A stretch of 7,125 bases of DNA from Candidatus Methanoperedentaceae archaeon (GCA_013331375.1 DUGO01000075.1:349-7473), one strand, 5' to 3'; numbered from the stretch's first letter, positions 1 to 6,460 are shown. A program made the numbers and translations. Notes: a model not told the origin generated them from the sequence alone.

Positions 1-725
1 TCCATCGCGTCGGGCAGCCAGGTGTGCAGGGGGAACAGGGCGACCTTGAGGCTGAAGCCAACCATGAAAAAGGCGAATGCGACAAGCACGACCCTGGACG
101 AATAAAGTTGGGGCAGCAGCATCGAGAGGTCTGCCATGTTGAGCGAGCCTGTGACCATGTAGATGTAGCCGATGCCCAGCAGGATGAAGCAGGCTGAGAT
201 AGTCCCCATGATGAGATAGTTGAATGATGCCATGAGCGCGTTCCTGAAATCGCCAACCGATATCAGCGCATATGCCGCAAGCGATGATATCTCAAGGAAC
301 ACGTACACGTTGAATATGTCTCCTGTAATCGTTATGCCCATCATGCCTGTGGTCAGGAGGAGATAGAGCGTATAGAACGGCACAACCCTCCCCGGCATCT
401 CATGCTGAACGCTCTTTCTCGCGTAAATTGAGACCGCAAAGCAGATGAAAGACACTATGCTGAGCACGAACCCGTTGAACAGGTCTATGACATACTCTAT
501 GCCCCATGGCGGCTCCCAGTCGCCAAGGTAATAGTGTATGGTTCCCCCGCCAAGCACCGAGTTCAGGAGCACAAGCGAGAGCAGGAACTGGATGAATGTG
601 ACAATCGAGACCCACGGGTTGCACAGGTCTTTGCGGATAAACCAGCCTATGAGCGGAGTGAGCAGTGCGCCCACGAGCGAGACGATGATTATCAGGATAG
701 GATAGTGCGCTACAATGTCCAGCAT
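1..725 (-). CDS. mnhD: Na+/H+ antiporter subunit D (MrpD/MnhD, MbhH-like), partial, N-terminal 241 codons
   Basis: Reading the minus strand from an ATG at 725 gives 241 uninterrupted codons that run off the left edge, so the C-terminal half is missing. The protein is a NuoM/NuoN-like proton-translocating antiporter subunit in the cytoplasmic membrane. Several hydrophobic segments are visible. The family's key charged residues are present: Glu145 in FLEISSLAAYAL and Lys227 in GFSLKVALFPLHTWLPDA, which match the membrane Glu and Lys needed for ion transport in MrpD. The start directly abuts the mnhC stop (TGAATG), with AGGAG about nine bases upstream, so translation is probably coupled. It is the last operon gene visible. 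MrpD, MbhH and NuoN-like subunits are close relatives; the operon context favours MrpD/MbhH. Confidence 0.9.
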   Translation of the reverse strand, partial: MLDIVAHYPILIIIVSLVGALLTPLIGWFIRKDLCNPWVSIVTFIQFLLSLVLLNSVLGGGTIHYYLGDWEPPWGIEYVIDLFNGFVLSIVSFICFAVSIYARKSVQHEMPGRVVPFYTLYLLLTTGMMGITITGDIFNVYVFLEISSLAAYALISVGDFRNALMASFNYLIMGTISACFILLGIGYIYMVTGSLNMADLSMLLPQLYSSRVVLVAFAFFMVGFSLKVALFPLHTWLPDAM

Positions 726-1115
726 TCAGTCCACTCCTGGAGACCATGCCTGCAGTATCTTGTCTTCCTCAATTGTGCCGAACTCTTTATGGATGCGTAT
801 CACAAGTGATAAAGCGACGGCTGTAGTGCTCACGCATACGACTATCGCCGTAAGGATGAGGACATGGGGAAGAGGGTTCACGTACATGATATCAATGCCG
901 AGAGCCGCTGCCTGTGATGGCTCAATAATTATCGGGGCAGTCCCACCGTTTATGTCAGCCATCGAGATGAAGAACAGGAAGAGTGAATACTGGAAAATAT
1001 TGATGCCGATGCACTTCTTGATGAGATTCTTCTTGCCTATCATACCGTAGAAGCCAATCATCATCATCGTGACATATATCACATAATTATACTTTGCAAG
1101 TACTGTCTCTATCAT
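726..1115 (-). CDS. mnhC: Na+/H+ antiporter subunit C (MrpC/MnhC, MbhG-like)
   Basis: This 129-residue protein belongs to the NuoK-like family, small three-helix subunits of Mrp antiporters and membrane-bound hydrogenases. Hydrophobic segments lie near residues 10-28, 40-55 and 85-108. The family signature is clear in NPLPHVLILTAIVVCVSTTA, where the usual motif reads DPLPQALVLTAIVIG. A TAPIII stretch precedes it, as expected. The ATG at 1115 is supported by GAAGGAGG upstream at good spacing. The gene starts 14 bases after the mnhB stop and ends immediately before mnhD. The extension after residue 115 (IEEDKILQAWSPGVD) is an ordinary soluble tail. Confidence 0.93.
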   Translation of the reverse strand: MIETVLAKYNYVIYVTMMMIGFYGMIGKKNLIKKCIGINIFQYSLFLFFISMADINGGTAPIIIEPSQAAALGIDIMYVNPLPHVLILTAIVVCVSTTAVALSLVIRIHKEFGTIEEDKILQAWSPGVD

Positions 1116-1129
1116 GCTTCCATCCTCCT

Positions 1130-1579
1130 TCAGTCCTCCCTTTCAGTGGACAGGTCATAGAAAATCGAAAGCATAACCGCCATCACTGTTATGCCAACAC
1201 CTATCTCGATAGCCTCGATTCCGTACTCGCTCGCTTTGATGGGATTTATGAGAGGGATTTTGCCGTACTCAAGGTACTTCCCGCCGAAAAAGAGCGGTAG
1301 CAGCCCGGTGCCTGCGTATATCAGTACGCCGAGGCTGCTGAAGAGCGATATCCATTTAATGGTCATGATGCTCTTTGTCTTCTCAAGACCGAATGAAAGG
1401 GCGTACAGGATAAATCCGGCAGCGAGCACGCACCCTGCCTGGAAACCGCCGCCCGGACCCCCTGCGCCGTGTATCAGCACATAGAGAGCCCACAGAAGGA
1501 TGAGTGGCACCATCAGCCGGGTCACAGTCCTGACAATGATATCATCCATGAACGTCGTGTACTCCTTCCCGCTCATCAT
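1130..1579 (-). CDS. mnhB: Na+/H+ antiporter subunit B (MrpB/MnhB, MbhF-like)
   Basis: A 149-residue membrane protein with about four helices. The diagnostic MnhB motif is at residues 37-49 (HGAGGPGGGFQAG; family form HGHxxPGGGFQGG), just after the first helix. The open frame extends upstream to 1738, but that part reads through the preceding gene in another frame. The chosen ATG at 1579 overlaps the upstream stop as ATGA and has GAGGAGGG three bases away. A second ATG at 1576 has better spacing (six bases) and could be the real start. It works with the other Mrp subunits in the membrane. Confidence 0.92.
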   Translation of the reverse strand: MMSGKEYTTFMDDIIVRTVTRLMVPLILLWALYVLIHGAGGPGGGFQAGCVLAAGFILYALSFGLEKTKSIMTIKWISLFSSLGVLIYAGTGLLPLFFGGKYLEYGKIPLINPIKASEYGIEAIEIGVGITVMAVMLSIFYDLSTERED

Positions 1580-1860
1580 AAGCCCTCCTCTTTTCTTGCC
1601 CTGAGCAGGAGTATCACTGTGATGCCAGCCGTGAATATCACTGAAGTCTCTCCGAGCGTGTCGTAGCCCCTGTAGTTGGCAAGCCCTGAAGTGACCATGT
1701 TCGGGACACCCGATTCTTTCTCGGTCATCTGCGTCCATCGCGGTATGACATGCCTGTAATTCGGGGAAGAGCGGTCACCGAAATCAGGGAAGTCCAGGGT
1801 GCCGTATATGAGAACAATGCCCGTGAGGACGACAGTGATGAGCGCGAGCTTCTGTCTCAT
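1576..1860 (-). CDS. MbhE-like antiporter subunit (MrpA C-terminal/MrpB N-terminal-type domain)
   Basis: A 94-residue protein that matches the small subunit called MbhE in membrane-bound hydrogenases. In bacterial Mrp systems the same domain is fused to the C-terminus of MrpA. There is one helix at each end, at about residues 5-20 and 73-87. Between them is a conserved segment at about residues 51-79 that begins GVPNMVTSGLANYRGYDTLG and continues ETSVIFTAG. An upstream extension to 1983 is open but overlaps the DUF4040 gene. The ATG at 1860 overlaps the previous stop as ATGA and is preceded by GGGAGGAGCC, which decides the start. Its stop overlaps the mnhB start. Confidence 0.88.
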   Translation of the reverse strand: MRQKLALITVVLTGIVLIYGTLDFPDFGDRSSPNYRHVIPRWTQMTEKESGVPNMVTSGLANYRGYDTLGETSVIFTAGITVILLLRARKEEGL

Positions 1861-2102
1861 GGCTCCTCCCACCGCACCGTCTTTGCGATAGCAGCTATCA
1901 TCATCACGGTCGAGACCCCGGCACCCACCGCTGCTTCCGTGAACGCCACATCCACGGAGTTCAGCTCGACCCAGATAACGCACATGAGGAGGCTGAATGC
2001 TGAAAAGAGTACCACGGCTTCCAGGAGGTCCCTGGCAAGCACGGCTCCTATGGCGAGGATTATGATGAACAGGAGGAGCACGATGTCAATCGCCCAGATC
2101 AT
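1857..2102 (-). CDS. DUF4040 / MbhD-like antiporter subunit (MrpA C-terminal piece)
   Basis: An 81-residue membrane protein with about three helices that corresponds to the DUF4040 part of MrpA and to stand-alone MbhD. The signature is DLLEAVVLFSAFSLL at 25-39 and DVAFTEAAVGAGVSTV at 51-66. Glu56 in TEAAVGAG is the conserved acidic residue of the family. The open frame reaches back to 2147, inside mnhG, but the ATG at 2102 overlaps the mnhG stop as ATGA and has AAAAGGAGGA at good spacing. No gene for the large NuoL-like part of MrpA is visible in the window, so in this operon MrpA is split or partly absent. Confidence 0.9.
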   Translation of the reverse strand: MIWAIDIVLLLFIIILAIGAVLARDLLEAVVLFSAFSLLMCVIWVELNSVDVAFTEAAVGAGVSTVMMIAAIAKTVRWEEP

Positions 2103-2461
2103 CTGGATTCCTCCTTTTGCCATACCTTCCACCCCTGCTTTGTCCACATGGGCGTTTTGATGATGAAGGCGGCTTTCATTATGGCATGTGTCGCAACAGG
2201 ATTTGCCAGGAAAAAGAAGAGGATGATAAAGAGCATCTTTGCAGGGACTATGACCTTATCGAGCACGAGCTCATGACCGCTGTACACCTGATATATGATA
2301 AGACCGAGAAGGATTAGCGATTCCCCGAGCGTGTCGCATTTGCCTGTGGCGTGCATCCTGCAGTATACATCCGGCAGCCGCAAAAGCCCGATTGAGCCAG
2401 TGAGCATGAGCAGCGCGCCGACTGACATAATGAGTGTAACGATGATATCGACAGGATTCAT
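2099..2461 (-). CDS. mnhG: Na+/H+ antiporter subunit G (MrpG/MnhG, MbhC-like)
   Basis: A 120-residue protein of the MnhG family. The motif GSIGLLRLPDVYCRMHATGK at residues 22-41, followed by CDTLGESL, is the family hallmark. Helices are near 5-25, 46-60 and 70-88, and a polar C-terminal tail follows. The ATG at 2461 overlaps the mnhF stop as ATGA, and the stop overlaps the ATG of the DUF4040 gene, so translation is likely coupled along the row. Length is typical. Confidence 0.94.
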   Translation of the reverse strand: MNPVDIIVTLIMSVGALLMLTGSIGLLRLPDVYCRMHATGKCDTLGESLILLGLIIYQVYSGHELVLDKVIVPAKMLFIILFFFLANPVATHAIMKAAFIIKTPMWTKQGWKVWQKEESR

Positions 2462-2721
2462 TCCGATAGTTTCCCCCTTTCCAGGTATTTCGCTATCGCA
2501 AGCACTCCGATGAAGTTCAATATGGCATACAGCAGGGCGATATCGAAGAAATACGGTCTCGCATAGACGTAGCCTATGATGACCAGCACGACCACGGTCT
2601 TAGTGCCTATGACATTGACCGCGACAATCCGATCTGCAGTCGTCGGTCCGAATACTGCCCTGTACAATGCAAGGAAGGCGGTGAACAGCAGGAGCCAGAT
2701 AAACACTTCAAAGAACACCAT
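2458..2721 (-). CDS. mnhF: Na+/H+ antiporter subunit F (MrpF/MnhF, MbhB-like)
   Basis: An 87-residue small membrane protein with three helices, at about residues 3-21, 36-54 and 58-77. The family motif GPTTADRIVAVNVIGT (25-40) is present, with Asp30-Arg31 in the membrane-facing loop. FFDIALLYAILNFIG follows, as in other MnhF proteins. The start shares one base with the mnhE stop (TGATG), and the stop overlaps mnhG as ATGA. This supports one co-translated mRNA. Confidence 0.94.
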   Translation of the reverse strand: MVFFEVFIWLLLFTAFLALYRAVFGPTTADRIVAVNVIGTKTVVVLVIIGYVYARPYFFDIALLYAILNFIGVLAIAKYLERGKLSE

Positions 2722-3251
2722 CAGCTATTCCACTTCCTGCATTCGTCAAAAATATATCCCGACCTGCCCGCCATCTCGCATGGAGGTTCCGTGAGCAGCG
2801 AGCCCGCAGGCTCATCAGCGATCGCATGCACGTAGAACGTCCCGTCTTTATCGATATCTACCGTGACCGTCCCGGGCGTCAGGGTTATCGAGTTGGCGAA
2901 TATTGTGAGCGCAAGCTCTCCGGAGAGCCCGGACCTGAATTTTATCACCTGCGGATTGATTGGCATCTCGGGCTGCATTACGCGCTTGAACACGTCCCAG
3001 TTGGATAGCGCTATCTGGTACAGCAGCCAGGGGATGTACGCCAGCAGCCTGTACGCCCTCAGGAGTACCCTGCCCGGCTTCGCGTCTGAACCGAAAAGCA
3101 GGTCATTGAACATGTATGCCACTATGAATGAGCAGATGACCCCAAGGGACAGGTGGAACGTATCGAACAGACCCGAGTTCAAAATCCAGAATACATACAG
3201 TAATATAAAAGTAATTGCCAGCCCACTTTTACTCCCCTTCAAGCTACTCAC
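2721..3251 (-). CDS. mnhE: Na+/H+ antiporter subunit E (MrpE/MnhE, MbhA-like)
   Basis: A 176-residue protein and the first gene of the antiporter operon. Hydrophobic helices occupy about residues 10-28, 32-50 and 68-85, followed by a cytoplasmic domain. The MnhE signature is in that domain: ANSITLTPGTVTVDI and then FYVHAI. The start is taken as GTG at 3251 because it gives a short polar lead into the first helix and has AAGGTAGG just upstream. A TTG three codons later is possible. No ATG is available in frame near this point. The 120 bases upstream hold the likely promoter. Confidence 0.92.
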   Translation of the reverse strand: MSSLKGSKSGLAITFILLYVFWILNSGLFDTFHLSLGVICSFIVAYMFNDLLFGSDAKPGRVLLRAYRLLAYIPWLLYQIALSNWDVFKRVMQPEMPINPQVIKFRSGLSGELALTIFANSITLTPGTVTVDIDKDGTFYVHAIADEPAGSLLTEPPCEMAGRSGYIFDECRKWNS

Positions 3252-3371
3252 CCTACCTTAGCTAAAGTTTTAGTATTTCATGCACAAATAGTTTACGATT
3301 TTTATCGGAGCGAAAATCTTTAAAATCCAGCCAGTTCACGTACGACTGCAGACCGGATGGTTCAGGCAGAA
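3252..3371 (-). promoter_or_regulatory. Spacer between cfbD and mnhE with likely antiporter operon promoter
   Basis: No gene fits here. On the minus strand an AT-rich box, ATTTTAAAGATTTT (3326 down to 3313), is a plausible archaeal TATA element. It would start transcription near 3290, about 40 bases before mnhE. Two small symmetric elements lie between box and start: CGAT-TTTT-ATCG at 3296-3307 and CTAAA-GT-TTTAG at 3262-3273. They could be regulatory, but arms this short also occur by chance. No strong T-run follows cfbD on the minus strand, so read-through from cfbD into the operon cannot be excluded. Confidence 0.35.
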
Positions 3372-4535
3372 TTATCCAATCCGGTTGCCATATTTCGCCC
3401 CGGACACGATGTCACGCAGCGTGGCGCCGAATTCGGATTCCACGATATGGCTTACACCCAGCGTCTTGGGATGCAGGTCAAGCTCTACAACGACGTGCTG
3501 GTGCCCCATCTCCTTGAGCGGCACGACCTGCCTGGGACCGTTCGTGATAGAAAACAGCTCCATGCCCCTGATATGCTCCATCGGCAGGGCGTGGGGGACT
3601 CCTGCGATGACTGCAAAGTCATAGTCGCTGTAGTTTTCGGCTATTAGCCTGTCCGCAGCTTCGCCTGCGACAGGGTATTCATCCAGCCCGCCTATAAGGT
3701 AATGCACTGTGATGTTTTTCTCCTCAAGGTCGGCAAGGATCTGCCTTGCATGCTTCCTGACCCTGGGCAGCCCCAGCTCAGGGTCAAGGTTCGCCATATT
3801 TATCAGCCCGGGCGCGCCCAGCTTCCCTGCAGCCTGGTTCACTGCTACGATGATGTCCGCGAACATGTAAGCAGTCTCTTTTTTCGCGTTCAGCACTGCA
3901 ATGCCCCGCTTACCACCGCGCAGAAGCTCAACGAGCCGTTCTGCCACCCTGAACTTCAGGTCGCCCCGGCTTGGCGCAAGATACTCCTTGCTTGCAGCCC
4001 CGTGCTTTTTCTCGACATCTGTGGCAGCCCTGAGCAGCCTTTTCTGCCGCTCGAACTCAGCCTCGTCTATCGTACCTGCCGCAAGCGCGGATTCGAGCGC
4101 GATGATGACTCCCTTCGTGTTGTCCCTGTACCCCGCATGCACCTCTACCTCGATGACAGGGACATCGGGCTGGACAGCAGTGACGGCTTCGTGCAGCTCC
4201 TCGCCGATTATCATACTGGCGCACGTGCCCACGATGCCTATTCGCCCCGGGGCGAAGCGCTCGATGACCTTCTCGAGCACCTCGACAAGCGCATCATGTC
4301 CTCCGAATACGAAGCCCGACTCGTCAAGCCCTGTCGTAACCACATGCATGCCGTCCTCCTCAAGCAGCCGTGCGTGCTTGAAGCAGCATCCTGCAGGTCC
4401 GTGCAGGATGACCACGTCTGTATCAAGGTCCCTCAGGGTATAGAGCGCCGCGACGATGGAACTCGGGCGCGGGTGCATGATAAGCGGTTCCTTTTCTTTC
4501 AATACAGGGCTCATGGATGCGTAAAATGACCGCAT
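3372..4535 (-). CDS. cfbD: Ni-sirohydrochlorin a,c-diamide reductive cyclase catalytic subunit CfbD
   Basis: A 387-residue nitrogenase-like protein. With its reductase partner CfbC, CfbD performs the reductive cyclisation of Ni-sirohydrochlorin a,c-diamide in coenzyme F430 synthesis. Recognised by the N-terminal [18 protein letters not shown] (21-38), the Cys-pair segment [18 protein letters not shown] (45-62), [10 protein letters not shown] (103-112, Cys105) and the C-terminal [20 protein letters not shown]. Cys50, Cys51 and Cys105 are candidate iron-sulphur ligands. Length matches the family. The ATG at 4535 gives the longest frame; an ATG at 4514 gives [12 protein letters not shown] and may fit the family N-terminus better. 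Neither has a clear Shine-Dalgarno sequence, so the mRNA may be leaderless. No other cfb gene is in the window. Confidence 0.93.
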   Translation of the reverse strand: MRSFYASMSPVLKEKEPLIMHPRPSSIVAALYTLRDLDTDVVILHGPAGCCFKHARLLEEDGMHVVTTGLDESGFVFGGHDALVEVLEKVIERFAPGRIGIVGTCASMIIGEELHEAVTAVQPDVPVIEVEVHAGYRDNTKGVIIALESALAAGTIDEAEFERQKRLLRAATDVEKKHGAASKEYLAPSRGDLKFRVAERLVELLRGGKRGIAVLNAKKETAYMFADIIVAVNQAAGKLGAPGLINMANLDPELGLPRVRKHARQILADLEEKNITVHYLIGGLDEYPVAGEAADRLIAENYSDYDFAVIAGVPHALPMEHIRGMELFSITNGPRQVVPLKEMGHQHVVVELDLHPKTLGVSHIVESEFGATLRDIVSGAKYGNRIG

Positions 4536-4702
4536 GGTATTTGATTTTTTGCATCGTATGGCAGCATGGTATGGTTCTATTTGGAAACACCTTTATCCCA
4601 AGGGAATAACCCATCAGGACAAACTATACACAGCGTCATAAATATTTACGTATGCAATCGTTAAAAAAATGGAGCCGCAGATTAGCCTACTATTAATAGA
4701 AA

Positions 4703-4736
4703 AGTTACCAACGGTTTTGGGCAGGCATTGGTAACT
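4703..4736. repeat. Inverted repeat upstream of the methyltransferase gene
   Basis: AGTTACCAA at 4703-4711 is the exact reverse complement of TTGGTAACT at 4728-4736, with 16 bases between. Nine-base perfect arms at this spacing suggest a protein-binding site or an RNA stem in the leader. The regulator is unknown. Confidence 0.5.
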
Positions 4737-4762
4737 GCTGCTTTGTTCGTGATGAAAACATT

Positions 4763-4780
4763 TAATCCAGATGAGGATTA
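4763..4780. promoter_or_regulatory. TAATCC-N6-GGATTA operator-like inverted repeat
   Basis: TAATCC (4763-4768), six bases, then GGATTA (4775-4780) form a perfect inverted repeat that ends 17 bases before the methyltransferase ATG at 4798. The spacing suits a dimeric regulator. As RNA it would also hide the only GAGG near the start, at 4773-4776. Its function is inferred only. Confidence 0.4.
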
Positions 4781-4797
4781 CACACTCTGGTAAAGCA

Positions 4798-5430
4798 ATG
4801 CACACCTCAACAAAAGAACACTGGAATGAAATCTACGAGGCACTGGACGCAACTGAGCTGACCTGGTATGAAGAAATCCCCGAGCCGTCCATAAGATTAC
4901 TATCTGAATGTCATATAAATAAAGACGAGCCTGTGTTAGATGTTGGGGCAGGCGCATCAACCTTTATTGATTACCTTATCGACCAGGGATTCAGCAACAT
5001 TATTGCAGCCGACCTAAGCGAAATAGCCTTGGGCAAGCTAAAAGTGAGACTGGGTAGGGAAAAAGCCTCCCTGGTAAGATGGGTGGTAGATGATATTACA
5101 GAGCCGGTTAACATCCAGGATTTAAGGAATATTGCTTTGTGGCATGACAGGGCGGTATTACATTTCCTGTTAGAGGAGAACCAGCGGCGCATGTATTTGT
5201 CTGTGCTGAAGAAAGTGGTCAAAAAAGGCGGTTACGTCATTATTGCGGCTTTTTCGTTAACTGGAGCAAAAAAATGTACGGGTCTTGATGTCAGGAATTA
5301 TGACCATACTATGCTGGCTGAATTTTTAGGCGAGGATTTTATCCTTCTGGATCATTTTGATTACACAGATCATACGCCTTCAGGCGTGCCCAAGCCGTAT
5401 GTATATACGCTGTTCCGGAGAAAATCCTGA
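4798..5430 (+). CDS. Class I SAM-dependent methyltransferase
   Basis: A 210-residue Rossmann-fold methyltransferase. Motif I, the SAM-binding loop, is VLDVGAGAST at 46-55. Asp72 in AADLSE is at the expected end of strand two, where SAM ribose is bound, and VVDDITE (96-102) follows. WHDRAVLHFL (115-124) and KKGGYVIIAAFS (142-153) match motifs of a widespread bacterial family of small methyltransferases with HWxxxY and LTWYEE-like N-termini, here HWNEIY at 8-13. The substrate is unknown. The ATG at 4798 is chosen because it begins just before HWNEIY; an in-frame ATG at 4771 adds nine unlikely residues. There is no good Shine-Dalgarno sequence. Base composition is clearly more AT-rich than cfbD or the peroxiredoxin, suggesting transfer. 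Confidence 0.88.
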   Translation: MHTSTKEHWNEIYEALDATELTWYEEIPEPSIRLLSECHINKDEPVLDVGAGASTFIDYLIDQGFSNIIAADLSEIALGKLKVRLGREKASLVRWVVDDITEPVNIQDLRNIALWHDRAVLHFLLEENQRRMYLSVLKKVVKKGGYVIIAAFSLTGAKKCTGLDVRNYDHTMLAEFLGEDFILLDHFDYTDHTPSGVPKPYVYTLFRRKS

Positions 5431-5485
5431 AATAACCTGAAGGCAGGAAAGAATGCCCAATCTTGAAAAAGTCAGACTGCAAAGC

Positions 5486-5846
5486 ATGAGCAACAAAACA
5501 TTTTTGATATTGGGTGGATATGGGAATGTAGGTCGGGTTCTGGCACAGTTATTGCTCCAAGAAACAGACCTTAACCTGGTGTTAGCCGGGAGAAACGTTA
5601 AAAAGCCAAAGCAGCCGCTGACCAGTTCAACAATCTTTATCCGGGGAACAGAGCACGGGAATTTATGCTGATGCGTCGGATGCAAAAAACCTTATACAGA
5701 TATTCAAAGATGTTGATTTTGTGGTTGCAGCTTCCAGTACGGCGAAATACACGAGTTAAATCGCAAGAGCAGCATTGGAAACTGGTTGTGCTTATATGGA
5801 TATTCACTTTGGACCCAGAGTCTATGGTAGATTCAAGAAATCATGA
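5486..5846 (+). pseudogene. Saccharopine dehydrogenase-like NAD(P)-binding domain, frameshifted and truncated
   Basis: The ATG at 5486 begins MSNKTFLILGGYGNVGRVLA, a Rossmann dinucleotide-binding loop (GGYGNVG) of the saccharopine dehydrogenase family, followed by LVLAGRN. Near 5604 the frame moves and the protein continues AKAAADQFNNLYPGNRAR. Near 5660 it moves again to IYADASDAKNLIQIFKDVDF and VVAASSTAKYT. A TAA at 5757 interrupts, then IARAALETGCAYMDIHFGP follows to a TGA at 5844. These three frames together match the family in order. Only about 120 codons of a protein usually near 350-400 remain, and the substrate half is missing before the peroxiredoxin gene. The substrate of the intact ancestor is unknown. 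An in-frame ATG at 5453 would add 11 residues and is less likely. Confidence 0.8.
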
Positions 5847-5927
5847 CTTTTCAGCAGCACAAATCTTGATATACCGCAAGCTCGAATATATTGTTAGGGG
5901 AACCTGCAAACGTGAGGAGGTTACATC

Positions 5928-6386
5928 ATGAGCGCAGTCAAGATAGGAGATACAGCAAAGGATTTTTCGCTGAGCGACCAGAACGGTAAAAAGATTCGCC
6001 TTTCTGACTTTAAAGGCAAAAAGGTGCTACTATCATTCCATCCCCTCGCATGGACTGCCGTGTGCGCAGACCAGATGAAGTCGCTGGAGGATAATCGCTA
6101 CAGATTTGATAAGCTGAACACAGTCGCCTTGGGCATAAGCGTGGACACGGCGCCCTCAAAAAGGGCGTGGGCTAAGCAGCTCGGCATCAAGAATACGAGG
6201 CTTCTCTCCGACTTCTGGCCTCACGGTGAGGTGGCGAAGCTGTACGGCATATTCAGGGAAAAGGAAGGCGTTTCCGAGCGGTCGAACATCATCATTGACG
6301 AGCAGTGGAAGGTGGTGTTCGTGAAGGTATATCCTATGGGAGAGCTGCCGGATATCGAGGAGATAATCAAAGTCATGGAGGGATAG
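5928..6386 (+). CDS. Peroxiredoxin (AhpC/TSA family), single cysteine
   Basis: A 152-residue thioredoxin-fold peroxidase that reduces hydrogen peroxide or organic peroxides in the cytoplasm. The catalytic motif PxxxTxxC is present as PLAWTAVC, with Pro39, Thr43 and the peroxidatic Cys46. Arg118 in ERSNIII is the likely conserved active-site Arg. VKIGDTAKDFSLSDQNGKKI at the N-terminus is typical of the family. Cys46 is the only cysteine, so there is no resolving cysteine in the chain; turnover would need an outside thiol, as in 1-Cys enzymes. The start is fixed by GGAGG at 5916-5920, seven bases before the ATG. The gene is GC-rich like cfbD and unlike the broken gene just upstream. Confidence 0.93.
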   Translation: MSAVKIGDTAKDFSLSDQNGKKIRLSDFKGKKVLLSFHPLAWTAVCADQMKSLEDNRYRFDKLNTVALGISVDTAPSKRAWAKQLGIKNTRLLSDFWPHGEVAKLYGIFREKEGVSERSNIIIDEQWKVVFVKVYPMGELPDIEEIIKVMEG

Positions 6387-6460
6387 ATGCGGTATAGTAT
6401 CCGGAGATTAGTGTTTCAGTAAGTTTATCGAAAATCTCTGAAGCTTGTGAGGCATCATAA

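Larger units (their letters stand above)
4536..4797. promoter_or_regulatory. Divergent spacer between cfbD and the methyltransferase gene
   Basis: These 262 bases carry no convincing gene; short open frames on the minus strand have no recognisable content. The perfect palindrome TAAATATTTA at 4639-4648 is TATA-like on both strands and could serve both divergent genes. For the plus strand this would give an unusually long leader of about 125 bases. A weak hairpin (TTATCCC-AA-GGGAATAA, one unpaired A) lies at 4593-4609. Two clearer inverted repeats are listed separately. Confidence 0.35.

Noticed and set aside
1750..2160. Plus-strand open frames opposite the antiporter genes, such as 1750-2160 and 2863-3261
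   Set aside because: They are shadows of the conserved minus-strand subunits, with no recognisable domain and no ribosome binding site pattern.
3702..4529. Long plus-strand open frame of 275 codons opposite cfbD, with another of 180 codons at 3901-4443
   Set aside because: Both lie inside a well-supported cfbD on the other strand. Their translations are Ser/Pro/Arg- or His/Cys-rich with no motifs, as expected of antisense frames in GC-rich DNA.
4703..4780. NrpR nitrogen-regulator operator
   Set aside because: The NrpR sites I know are of the form GGAA-N6-TTCC or GGTA-N6-TACC. The repeats here have the opposite orientation or spacing.
4614..4805. A 63-codon minus-strand frame in the divergent spacer
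   Set aside because: No recognisable content, no ribosome binding site, and it covers the inverted repeats and the methyltransferase start.
5665..5931. An 88-codon plus-strand frame between the dehydrogenase remnant and the peroxiredoxin
   Set aside because: It reads the dehydrogenase remnant in the wrong frame for most of its length; the frame matching the family is a different one.
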